Assembly: GCA_019614645.1 (NCBI GenBank)
Contig: JABWDB010000001.1
Span: 2,480,001-2,544,000 of the forward strand
Direction: 5' to 3'
Source of the DNA: Stratiolaelaps scimitus
Lineage: Eukaryota; Arthropoda; Arachnida; Mesostigmata; Laelapidae
Length of the DNA stretch: 64,000 nucleotides
A program made the translations under genes and the position numbers. Position 1 is the stretch's first letter; each line of letters opens with the position of its first letter. A model generated the notes under the pieces. That model did no database searches. It was not told the origin of the DNA and saw nothing but the letters and a program-made list of their open reading frames with translations. Positions 13,701-22,170 of the stretch are shown here, one piece after another.

Positions 13701-16700
13701 CACTATACTGTCTCTTTAATCGGCAGAACAATATCTTAATTGTCGAAGATCGTGCGGAGATCATCGATACTAGATGGAAACAAGGAAGCTTGCCTCTTCT
13801 TTTTATTTCATTGAGGCCATTATTGTCGACCCCCAGTAATTGTCGTAGTTGGCGGGCCCAGTTTCCCAGCCTCGAGATGATATGGTTCAAATATAGACAT
13901 AGTATGATTGTAACGCCTGACGCCCTGCTTGTCAAAGTGCTGAAAAGTTCTCCGACGATATTTTATTTTGCCTGATATGTAATATCATACCATGGACTAC
14001 TTTGTCATCAAACACAGAGCGATCACCGTAGCTGAGGCTAAATCACTTGACGTAACTCGATGCCGGTAGCTCTACGGCCGTTTTGTGCCATCGATATCAG
14101 CTCAGTTGGTAGCGCCTTGGACGGTAGAGGTTCTCGCATGCACTCCCATGCTATCGAAGCTACTATACCTGGCAATTTTCGCGCCCTGGTAGTGGGTGAA
14201 ACCCGAATAAAATGTGTCTGAAGCCTCATAAAAAATACTCTCACAAACAATCAGATATATGTCAGGCCTTTTACATCCGCTATGAACTTGTGTGATAAAT
14301 AGCGATACAAAACTGCGTACGCCTTTCTTCTATCGTCCTCCGGTTTGTACCTATACCAAAACGTAATGTAATAATCGGCAAATAGTCAAGAGTACTCCAG
14401 TCCATTTCTTCCTAGCGCCTCTCGTTGGGACCATGTGGTAATAGCGTATGACAGCTTGCAAATGCCTAGTTAGAGTAGCTTTAAGCTGTGTTCCGTAGCT
14501 GCTGCTACTGCTGAGTATCCGATAGGGTATGCCATTTGAACATGTGAATGCTCCGTCGATATTTGCTGAATACCCTGTTTACATGAGCATCGTCATAGGT
14601 GAACCTTAGTTCCGAGCTTAGTTCTCCCTCGAAACACGATTGATACGTAATACGGCTCTACATGAAATGGAAAGCGAATTACCGCGCCGTACCATCATAC
14701 ATACATACATACGTGCATATGGCCGAGACGAAGATCGTTGCAACGCATAACCGTGCATTAAAAGAAAAGTTCCTGATAAGCGTCTTGATGCAATAAAAAT
14801 ATGATTAATCTGTCGTCCATTTACAGTCAATCACACCGCGTATGCAGACATTCTGCTGTATGCAAGCACAGCATATGGTCACCCGGCGCTGCGAAGAAAA
14901 CGCATGGGCAGACATGACCCACCGCATTGTGAGTTCGCGCCAACACACACCTATCAATGGCACTGATTCGACATCAGTTGAATACGTGTGATCTACTTTA
15001 AGTGGGCCTGCTGCTCTATAAGGCGGATAATAGGTGGGCGTAGTCTTCGATGCGTGACGAGGACGCCGCTGAAACCGCGCGCTGCGAGCGCCACCGCTTC
15101 GCCTGCTGGCTGGTCAATCGACAGCGGATGAAGATTAAAAGTAAAAAAGCAAGCTATCTGACGGCATGAGGCGTGAGATCAGCTATGCTGCAGGCATTTG
15201 ATTTAGCGTTGACAACGTGATCATTGAAGTAGGTGACACCGCAGCGCGTGGCGATGCGTATCGAACGATTTGAAGGGACATTTGGTGCGCTGTGGTCGTC
15301 GACGGCAGGAGCGGAACTTGTGACGAGCATACGAGAAGTCATTAGCAGCGGTCGTTAGACCTCTTGCCAGCCTTGCATGGCACAACTGGCAAGAAACCAG
15401 TCATCACCAGTGAACATTAACACTATATATATATATATATATATATATTCTAAACAATATCACTCTATATATATATATATATTATAGTTTTGAGTGCAAA
15501 GAATATATACAAATTTTGACTTAATGCTAACAGTAGTCAAGGATCATGTGGCTGAAATGTTTCCAATTTTTGATCAACCATATCACGAGCCTATTTTGCT
15601 AATTCATAACGACAACTAACTGTGTTCGGCTAACGGTATTCACCAGGGTGACCCGCTAGGCCTTGTCCTATTTAGCCTTGCGGTAAAGGTTCACTCCCTA
15701 AATGAATTTTAGGGAGTAAACTGGCTTCTGCCCACTTCTGTTGTTTCGGTGAACCAGTATATCCACTCGGACATCATGGCCTTTCATGCATAAAAGGCGC
15801 AGAACGTGGCCCCAGATCCATACTTTTCAACGAAAGCTTGGTCACAGGCCTCCGATCTGCATCTATACCTAATGTTCGCTGACCTTAGGGTCTACGCCGC
15901 TCCATTGGAAAACGCCTAAAAAAGTGAAAAAAATACTTTATTATTTTTTATGCCCGTCACGGAATACGAAAATAATAAAGTTATAATAACCTAACCCAGC
16001 TGTGCAACCAGCTCAGCCGAATATTCCAAGCGTACGAAGTACGCTACATTAATGTCAGCGTGGTGGTTTGGACGGCTAGGTCTATGGCTGTAAAAAGCAC
16101 GAGGCTGCGTGACATATAAGAGAAGTCAAGCTTTGTAAAGATTGCAGTTCCTTTAGTAGACCACTGAAACCTTTACCTTAATGAAAGAATATTACGTTAG
16201 ACCTGTAGCCTTCGAAACTCGAGGAGGACCGAGATGGATTATCCTCGTGAGGGAGAATTTTTAATGCAAACATTTTTAATAGATATACAGAGAGGTGGCC
16301 CCATCTCCATTTTGCTTGCGCTGGGAGACTGAGCGTCCTTTAAGAAGGGTTTTACATTTTTGTGAATGTGATACTCTTGTTAATTATTAATGCACATTCA
16401 CGGGGTGCAATTGTTGCCCAAATGATATGAATCATAATTAGAATATTATGAAACGAGCTTCAAATTCAATTGGGTTACCACAGACACTCTGATACTGATT
16501 TTTCAACGTGCCTCTTTAGTTGTCTCGTAGATTGGATTGCCTAAGATTCCCTTTCATGTTACGTGTTATAGTCGCATTCTTTGAAACGATGTTAAAATAT
16601 ACAACACTGGTGAAGTTAAATGGAAACAATAGATCACACTTGCTCCTCTCCAGCTTCAGTCCTCGGGTACTCTGCCGGGAAAAGGAAAATGATTTGTCGC

Positions 16701-17575
16701 CGACTTTTCCTCTAACTGAAAATGTATCGTTGATATGGTAACACAACTTTTTTTGTTGAGAGGAGGATTTTTTCTTCAAACGGGCGGACACTACCAGAAC
16801 CATTCCAATCTCCATAAAAGTTGGCCGATCTAGTGCAGGCCTGAAGTGGCTAACAAAGCGCCTCTACCTGCTAAAACCACCCTCTGCTGAGAGTCTATCT
16901 CTTCCCTAGAGTCGGCACACTTGGTATTAATTCGATCTCTGGGGAAGGTGTGTAACTGCTCCGGCTAGTGTCTCCCACGAAAACTTTGGATTCCGTGTTG
17001 GGGTCCTGTCCAGGGACACACGGTCACCCAATCTCCGGGCCATGTTAGTGGGAATGCGCGGGGAGGAGGGTATCGTAACACTTTATCTATTGCTGCTCTT
17101 AAGCCATAATACACTGTGATGAGACATAATCGAGATCATTTCATCATGTAATGCTACTTATTAAGGGTCTTGTCAAGTGGCAACCTTGTTTCTGTAGAGT
17201 CAATTGCCCAAGATTCTTTACTCACTCCACAATGAGCAAGCTCTTTTCAGTATAATTAACAGCTGAAATTCTACTTATCGAAATCTACCACCTCAGCTCC
17301 TGTACGTTGTTTAATCCATTCACGACTTCCTCAACCAGTTCATGCTTTGACGTAGTAGGCCGCAGGGACCACAACTCAGTCAGCTGCATCGCCTAAATCG
17401 TATGGGGGGAGGCTTACCGTTGATACAAAGCGTCACTACGTCGACGCATACGTTGCCGTGCGTAACAGCTGATGAGCCCGCACGTTAGGTAATCGCAGAC
17501 CACGTCACCATCATTGGCACAGCCACAGCAGCGTCCCCGGCCAGGGGCGTCCACGACAAATGTTTGCTCTTCCAT
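1203..17575 (-). CDS. ADCY5/6-like: Membrane adenylyl cyclase, ADCY5/6-like, 5' half (seven coding exons, gene continues past left edge)
   Basis: Class III membrane adenylyl cyclase, which makes cAMP from ATP at the plasma membrane, normally under G-protein control. Seven exons (17575-17418, 11214-11037, 5600-5440, 3872-3503, 2437-2288, 1991-1870, 1345-1203) each have AG acceptors (except the first) and GT donors and join without breaking frame, giving 427 codons plus one base. Order: Cys-rich N-terminus (1-52), TM1-TM2 (about 62-111), TM3 (about 119-143), TM4-TM5 (about 170-211), long loop to 289, TM6 (about 290-309), juxtamembrane helix and start of the C1 catalytic domain (about 340-427). 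The run [14 protein letters not shown], the [17 protein letters not shown] block and the [10 protein letters not shown] motif resemble vertebrate ADCY5/6 and their insect relative as I remember them; no alignment was run. The rest of C1, TM7-12 and C2 lie beyond base 1. Enzyme identity is very strong; the 5/6 subtype is an inference. Confidence 0.93.
1346..1869. other. Cyclase intron 6
   Basis: Intron of 524 bp bounded by GTAATG and TTTCAG on the minus strand. No feature seen inside. Confidence 0.85.
1870..1991 (-). CDS. ADCY5/6-like: Adenylyl cyclase coding exon 6 (start of C1 domain)
   Basis: The acceptor is CTTTTTCAG/GAACAA and the donor GTCAG/GTAATG; 122 nt. Encoded residues 340-379 read [20 protein letters not shown], then [20 protein letters not shown]. 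The LLLSVLP and MFHKIYI motifs are near-invariant in membrane adenylyl cyclases just before the catalytic core. The final AG plus the first C of exon 7 make Ser380. Confidence 0.95.
2288..2437 (-). CDS. ADCY5/6-like: Adenylyl cyclase coding exon 5 (TM6 and juxtamembrane helix)
   Basis: The acceptor is GTCGGCAG/CTCCTG and the donor AAGCAG/GTAAAT; the exon is exactly 50 codons. Residues 290-309 form TM6 ([20 protein letters not shown]). The following [26 protein letters not shown] is the charged linker helix that leads from the first TM bundle into the C1 domain, a diagnostic block of metazoan membrane cyclases. A (TA)n run starts right after the donor. Confidence 0.94.
2438..3502. other. Cyclase intron 4
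   Basis: Intron of 1065 bp, GTAAGC to GGCAG on the minus strand. The plus-strand ORF at 3154-3585 overlaps the real exon 4 antisense and shows no domain, so it is treated as spurious. Confidence 0.8.
3503..3872 (-). CDS. ADCY5/6-like: Adenylyl cyclase coding exon 4 (TM4, TM5 and long Gly/Ala-rich loop)
   Basis: The acceptor is TTCCAG/GCTGTA. Residues 166-289 contain TM4 (about 170-187, [18 protein letters not shown]), TM5 (about 190-211, [20 protein letters not shown]), then about 78 residues of loop. The loop is rich in Gly and Ala at first ([19 protein letters not shown]), carries an N-I-S glycosylation sequon, and ends STTAIRV. The chosen donor GTC/GTAAGC is phase 0 and joins exon 5 in frame. 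An internal phase-0 donor, CAGAAG/GTACTC near 3624, would shorten the loop by about 40 residues, so two splice forms are possible. Confidence 0.88.
3873..5439. other. Cyclase intron 3
   Basis: Intron of 1567 bp, GTAACG to TTCCAG on the minus strand. It contains a G-run at 4574-4584 and several small spurious ORFs. No recognisable element. Confidence 0.8.
5440..5600 (-). CDS. ADCY5/6-like: Adenylyl cyclase coding exon 3 (TM3)
   Basis: This exon has no long ORF of its own and was found by looking for a 2-mod-3 exon between exons 2 and 4. The acceptor is ATTTTCAG/TCATTC and the donor CCAAG/GTAACG; its length is 161 nt. It encodes [20 protein letters not shown] and onward, so TM3 is about residues 119-143, then a Ser- and Glu-rich connector ([19 protein letters not shown]). 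The two overhanging bases plus the first base of exon 4 make Arg166. The correct phase at both ends and the position of the helix make the assignment strong. Confidence 0.9.
7729..7780. repeat. (TA)n microsatellite
   Basis: Long TA run with two CA interruptions. It generates the Ile-Tyr repeats of a spurious ORF. Confidence 0.95.
9143..9173 (+). repeat. Fragment of the family B tail
   Basis: GACGTTAAACGTTGGCTGAG followed by ACTCAGCC matches the tail of the 56.1 kb repeat and of the 21.9 kb element. No tRNA-like head is evident upstream. Confidence 0.55.
9485..10100. other. GC-rich low-complexity patch inside cyclase intron 2
   Basis: Markedly more GC- and CpG-rich than its surroundings, with a GA-rich run at 9853-9875 and CAGGCAGG-type repeats near 10031-10060. 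Overlapping ORFs of 76-119 codons on both strands arise because stop codons are rare in GC-rich DNA. One minus frame reads [20 protein letters not shown], hydrophobic, but has no family signature. It could be an alternative promoter or exon, or an inserted repeat; I cannot decide. Confidence 0.4.
11037..11214 (-). CDS. ADCY5/6-like: Adenylyl cyclase coding exon 2 (TM1 and TM2)
   Basis: The acceptor is TTGCAG/ATACTT and the donor CTACAG/GTACCG. Residues 53-112 hold two hydrophobic helices, about 62-85 ([20 protein letters not shown]) and about 88-111 (ending YLVICYLSL), separated by a very short turn, as expected for the first pair of a cyclase TM bundle. It ends in phase 0, which matches the phase-0 start of exon 3. 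Confidence 0.93.
15424..15483. repeat. Paired (TA)n tracts
   Basis: Two TA tracts separated by 17 bases; both are preceded by a CACT motif, as if part of a local duplication. Confidence 0.9.
15625..15780 (+). mobile_element. Reverse-transcriptase relic (non-LTR type)
   Basis: Translation gives [19 protein letters not shown], which matches the conserved QGDPLGP-LLFSLA block (palm region before the catalytic YxDD box) of LINE reverse transcriptases. The frame breaks at a stop soon after (LNEF-stop), no catalytic box is visible, and flanking DNA is not coding. A dead fragment inside cyclase intron 1, antisense to the host gene. Confidence 0.7.
16057..16187 (+). mobile_element. SINE-like repeat, family A, copy 1
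   Basis: Shares with the copy at 24613-24765 the sequence order: GTGG-TTGGA-GGCTA head, CTGCGTGA, ATATAAGAGA, AAGC-TTGTAAA, TTGCAG-TCCTTTA-TA, and a tail of CCTTTACC type. The tRNA-like B box is decayed here. Same strand as the 24.6 kb copy. Confidence 0.65.
17418..17575 (-). CDS. ADCY5/6-like: Adenylyl cyclase coding exon 1 (start codon, Cys-rich N-terminus)
   Basis: The ATG is at 17575-17573 in the context agcc-ATG-g, with an in-frame TAA 39 nt upstream, so this start is well defined within the exon. It encodes 52 residues plus two bases of Arg53, beginning [20 protein letters not shown], followed by a second Cys-containing stretch and the basic run RQRMRRR just before TM1. The donor is CG/GTAAGC. 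The split Arg codon is completed by exon 2, giving DALYQR-YFLHLN, which matches the pre-TM1 segment of ADCY5/6-type cyclases. Six Cys fall between residues 16 and 38 ([15 protein letters not shown]), which could be palmitoylation sites (inference). The N-terminus is far shorter than that of mammalian ADCY5. Confidence 0.87.
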
Positions 17576-17667
17576 GGCTACCTTGGAGTGAGTGGTTTCC
17601 CTTCTCAGCTGTTAACTCGATGCGGCGGTGGCTCCATCTGCCGCACAGTTGTCTCGGCTCAGTTCAT
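17576..17667 (-). other. 5' untranslated part of cyclase exon 1, with upstream splice acceptor
   Basis: On the minus strand, ATTCGTATTTCAG precedes position 17667 and forms a good pyrimidine-containing acceptor 92 bp upstream of the start codon. The segment holds an in-frame TAA and no competing in-frame ATG. It implies that transcription starts at a leader exon further right in the window. Inference from the splice signal only. Confidence 0.55.
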
Positions 17668-18399
17668 CTGAAATACGAATGTGTCAAATCAATAACAACC
17701 AATTGAGCTTCCCAATTTTTGGAGACGAGAACCTAACAGAACCGGATTCATTCAAAAAGTGTGAAATGCCTTATATACAAAGGGAGGACTAGTCATCGAT
17801 ACCAACAAAATACTAATGATAATAATAGAGGCTAAGCACAATAACTGCATAGACTCATATGTCGACCCTTGTGGGTTTACGCCACAGGACCGACCCAGAT
17901 GAGCGTCAGAGTTCATACATTATGAAGAGATGTCTGGATTTATTCATAAGTATAACACGTGTAATAACAAATAAGCACTAGCATAAATGCGGCTTAACAA
18001 TGAACGCACGTTCGAGTGAGCTCTTACGAGACCCGGAATCTAAAATAAAAATCTGTATCGAAAATGCAATAGTTGTCGCATGAAACCCATTCTCATAAAA
18101 TCCTTTCGTAGCTTTTGTCCATCTGGGAGAATACGGATCGAAGCTGTCGCCAACCAATCATCCAATGATCTGTCTGTCAATCAAGCTCCATACGACCTGC
18201 ATACGCTACAACATATATAGACAACATGATACTTTTTTTTTGCGTTTTGAGCTGACCCTCAGCTGTTCCCCTATCTTACAGGCCTTTAGGTAGTACTATG
18301 AGATTCTGTCGGGGCCACACTCGCTTATTTTCGCTATCTTACTCACACCTGGCAAGAATCCTCAGAAAAAGAAAGACGATAAAGAACACCAAAGATTCT

Positions 18400-18478
18400 C
18401 CGCGTCAGACAGGATTTGAACCCAACCCACAGGCACTTTCAGCCTAGCAGTCCAACAAGATACCTAATTACCACCATG
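18400..18478 (-). repeat. tRNA-derived relic
   Basis: On the minus strand a B-box-like GGGTTCAAATCC lies about 55 bases after a D-arm-like TTAGGTATCTTGTTGGACTG, the spacing of a tRNA with polymerase III promoter boxes. The two ends do not pair as an acceptor stem, so it is not a functional tRNA gene. It may be the head of a third SINE family. Confidence 0.4.
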
Positions 18479-19680
18479 TATTCCTATCTTAATTGTCACC
18501 TATTAGCACCGCCGCCCAAGTAGGACTTGATTGTAAAATAAATATTTTGGCGATCCGAGGTACAACTGCCACATATAATGACTGAGTGACAATGGTCAAT
18601 AGTCAGATAATTACTCTCATCCCATTTATACAGATATAGGTCTGTTGGCAAATATAGGTCTATGTATATTATGTTGAAGAGGTATGCGCACAGCCGTTGT
18701 TTCATTTTGAAGGATCCTCCTAAGGAGCATCCAAGAGATCCATCGTTACCTATCGATCCATTGAACATTGCCGTTAAGTATCGTTATCGATCCTGTGATT
18801 GCACAATAGAAAATGTCGGCTGGAACCTCGCCCCGCCATTTTATCTCATATCTATTATATCATTATTACTTATGTAAAATGCAACGCCATGCCACACTAT
18901 TAGCAATGTCCACCATTATGCGTATCGCTCAGTTTTCGTCCATTAGGTAGCACATCAAATCGGCGGGATAACGAGTACAAATGAGATTAATAAAGGACTA
19001 TAAATACAGAAGACGACGACGGCCGTCCGTGCCTAGACCTATGTACACTTTCGCGCAGCACGCCACTGGCTCCGTAGCGTTTTGAAGGATAGGGGTATGC
19101 TCTTCAGGCTTCGCATTTGAGTTCACTCAAAAGGAATAGTCGAGCAATGGACAGCAGATGAAAGGGAACTGAGATGTGCCTCCACCGCAATCCGTTGGTC
19201 TTGTATTCGCCGGCCAAACGACAACTGACGGCCCGACCGCACGATGAAGCAGCGGTAATTGCGCTGGGTGGCGTCCCACAAACATCAGCGGGTTTCCGCT
19301 TGACCAGTTCGCGCTCGACGAGCGGATCGGAGACCAGAGCGCATCGCACCGAATACGAGAGATTATTCTACGCGACGAGCTAGCCAACCTACTCCAGCTG
19401 CGTCTACTCTGTGTCAGATTGATCCAAACCACTACTTTGTCCGTAGTTACATCAGAGATGCTTTCGGGAAGACGGGGAAGGGCGGGGGTGTTGTGTCATT
19501 TGGGCTAATATTCGACTAGCGGCTCACGTTGCTACAGAGGAGTGCAGTGCAGGGCGGCAGATAAACAGGCTACAACAGATGTCGCCAACTCGATTCAATG
19601 TAATCACGACCCTGATAATCCTCTTTGGCATCATAATCGTTGTGGACGTATTAAATAATCATAATATGACAATCTGAAGT

Positions 19681-20270
19681 GACTTGGATCCCAGACACTT
19701 GGGACCCGCCGCCTTATACCGGACCTCAGGGTATGGCACGACTGCGGTCACGGCGAACTGACATACGGAACCACTCAGGTGCTGTCCGGCCACGGACAGT
19801 TCCAAGCTTACATGATGAAGATCGGGAAGACGGATTCCGACACATGTGTGCTCTGTGGCTCGGGAGAGACGGACGACGTGAACCACACTATTCTCCGCTG
19901 CGAGGCCCTGGCCGACGTCAGGAACGCCGGGTCGGAGGCCGTGAAGGACCGACCAGTGGAGGATATCGTGAAGCATATGCTGACGACGACCGAGGCATGG
20001 AGGGAAGCGACCACCTTCTTCGACAAGATGATGTTGGAGAAAACGGCCAAAGAGGAAGCAAGAAGGGCCAGGTTCGGGCCAGAGGGCAATAGGCACAGAA
20101 ATAGAAATAGGGTAGACGAGATCGGTCGAGATGGAGAGCCAGGGAGGGGGGAGGGGGGAAGTGCTGGGATTGGTGGGCAGCTCGGCCTCCAACCAGTCCT
20201 CGACGCACCCCCGCGGTCCGGCGATGGGGGTATTGCCGCCCTACCTGAACGCGCCACTGCGCGCGTGTAG
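19681..20270 (+). mobile_element. R1-like non-LTR retrotransposon, 5'-truncated, C-terminal ORF
   Basis: An open frame from 19681 to a TAG at 20268 (about 196 codons) reads RRLIPDLRVWHDCGHGELTY, then TTQVLSGHGQFQAYM, then a C-x2-C-x8-H-x4-C knuckle (CVLCGSGETDDVNHTILRC). This order of a tryptophan block, LSGHG and CCHC is typical of the pol C-terminus of R1-clade retrotransposons, which copy themselves through an RNA intermediate. The C-terminal tail is charged, then Gly/Pro-rich. The frame is intact across the whole fragment, unlike the other relics here, so the insertion is relatively young. No reverse-transcriptase domain lies upstream, consistent with 5' truncation during target-primed insertion. 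Confidence 0.88.
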
Positions 20271-20460
20271 GTAGGGTAGATTCGTTACACAGGAGATACT
20301 CCCACGGTTTCGAAGTAATGCTCACGTAGTCCCGAGCCGCGGGGGTGGGGGTGAATGCACCGGTTTAGTTGGTTTGTGAGTCCAACACTACCCTAATAGC
20401 TGCCTAGGGTGTTAGTGCATCAGGCATTCCGGAAACACCCCATAAAAGACACTTGGGATG
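20271..20460 (+). mobile_element. Probable 3' untranslated region of the R1-like element
   Basis: GC-rich sequence follows the ORF, with a run of GGTTTAGTTGGTTTGTGAGT and CCAACACTACCC, before AT-rich flanking DNA resumes after about 20460. Assigned by position and base composition; the exact 3' end is not visible because no poly-A tail or target-site duplication was identified. Confidence 0.45.
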
Positions 20461-20864
20461 TGATTCATACTAGGAGGTATTGGATTTCTCTAGAAGTATG
20501 ATTCGTAGAGCAACTGTAATTGTTGGGATTAACGCAATGTTTGGCTGAATCGAATCAGCGGCGAGTTGGGACACGATCACCGAAATGCATTGTTTGCAAA
20601 CAAAATCTGAGACAGGATCCATGAAATACGACAGAGATTATACCGTAACCTATGAGGGGAACTATTCGAATTCCTTTTACCTGACAGGGAACAATATATA
20701 TCGTCTGGTGCGAGGTATGGTAACAGAATGATTAAGACGGGACCATTAATTTGATCCTATCAGCTCCGAACAAAAGCTCTTGAGAAGCCAACGAAACCGA
20801 CTTGACAAAATTGACAGAGGATGCCACCAGCGACTGCGCTTAAGGTCTGTTTAATGAACATGTA

Positions 20865-21000
20865 ATAAAGGTAAAGCTTTATTAAAGGATCTGCAGTTGT
20901 ACAATGCTTAAGCTCTCTTATATGTCACGTCACGGGACCTAAACCTTCAGCTCTAGATATTGCAGCCAGAGACTTAGCCGGCCAAGCCATCGCGCTGACG
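20865..21000 (-). mobile_element. SINE-like repeat, family A, copy 2
   Basis: Read on the minus strand: GGCCGGCTAAGTCTCTGGCTGC head, then GTGACATATAAGAGAGCTTA, AGCATTGTACAACTGCAGATCC, and TTTAATAAAGCTTTACC tail. Matches copies at 24.6, 46.6 and 55.3 kb in the same order. The B box is degraded. Confidence 0.75.
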
Positions 21001-21066
21001 GATGTAATAACAACGTTTCTACTCTGCTCAAGCAAGTAATCTAAATTGTCGCGAAGTATCGATTAA

Positions 21067-21113
21067 GCTCTCTCTCTCTCTCTATATATATATATATGTA
21101 TATATTATATATA
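21067..21113. repeat. (CT)n(TA)n compound microsatellite
   Basis: CT units pass directly into TA units, with a GTATATATTATA interruption. Confidence 0.95.
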
Positions 21114-21891
21114 AAATGACAACTTGCTTTCTATTGGTCGCTTGGCATTAAATCACCGATACGGCGGCAGGTGCACTGCTCTCAAAAAGGGGTTCTGATG
21201 GTCCTATTTTTAAACCAAGTGTCAGCTCGCTAGCGAAATTGCCGTGTTGAAAGTGCGGGAGAAAGCATTGAACGAATGACTGATCATACGAGGATCTTCT
21301 TCAAGGGTCACACCACCGTTCTCCTATCACTAGCCGTGTCTACTGCACTGGACGAAGCGAAATGTCAATAAGACCGAGCTCACTTGATGAGCTGGCAAAA
21401 TGTGCTTTTTTACTCACAGTTTCATTCAGCTCGTTCTAGAGCACATCTCACACCCGAAAGAGGCAGGAGTTCCTTGATATTAAGCAAGACCTCTCGTGAA
21501 CACGATCTTCATGGCATAATTGCGAGTCAAAATCGTTTGCGTAGTGCCTTTCATGCAGTTAGCCATGCATGCACTACGCTTTGTGTTATTTCTATATCGA
21601 TGCTGATTAAGACCCTTGTATTGACGGAGGACTAGCCCTTTCGATCAGGTAAATCGTCAAGCTACTACGATTACTACTACTACTACCAGTAGAGCAACAG
21701 TCCAATCTCGAAAAAATGAATTCCTTTATTAAGCGTGAGATAGGATAAAAGTAAAGCTGAGAACGATATGCCTGTATATGAATTTCGCGCATCTAGGAAC
21801 GGGATCCCCCATCCACACCTGCCATTGATATTTATCCTTATGACAATCATTGGAAAAGGGGACTGCCGATGTTTCAATCTGTTTTGAAATA

Positions 21892-22170
21892 TATAGAGTG
21901 GGGAGAAGGTATAAATAGGTTTTCGGGCTGACTCTCAGCCAACATTTAACGACAACGGTACTGCGGGGAGGAAGTATACTTACCCACTTGGAAGGAGTAA
22001 AACTACCGTTAGGAAATAGATTTGAAAAATAGGTACACATCCGGGAAAAACCACAGTCTTACGATTCACACAGCATCTACTTCAGTTGGAAAGCTTTCTC
22101 TTCTATTTGGCCTAATTGTAGACTTACGTTTTTTTCACACTGCAAGGCTACTTTTGCCCCACCCTGTATA
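21892..22170. mobile_element. MITE-like element, about 279 bp
   Basis: The left end TATAGAGTGGGGAGAAGGTA and the right end, reversed, TATACAGGGTGGGGCAAAAG form imperfect terminal inverted repeats next to TA dinucleotides, as expected of a non-autonomous Tc1/mariner-type element. The right end resembles the TACAGGGTG termini common in arthropod repeats. No transposase. It contains a block (21920-21966) shared with repeats at 9.1 and 56.1 kb. Confidence 0.5.

Larger units (their letters stand above)
11215..17417. other. Cyclase intron 1
   Basis: Intron of about 6.2 kb, GTAAGC to TTGCAG on the minus strand, between the exons that together encode DALYQR-YFLHLN. Contents: (AAT)n at 11497-11515, CATA repeats at 14695-14715, (TA)n at 15424-15483, a reverse-transcriptase relic at 15625-15780, and a SINE-like copy at 16057-16187. 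No other gene recognised. Confidence 0.8.

Noticed and set aside
13616..13975. Overlapping ORFs of 119 and 99 codons on both strands
   Set aside because: Neither resembles a known family; not needed for cyclase phase.
14085..14200. tRNA-like ATCAGCTCAGTTGGTAGCGCC
   Set aside because: Good A box but no B box at the right distance and no acceptor stem; chance or a very old relic.
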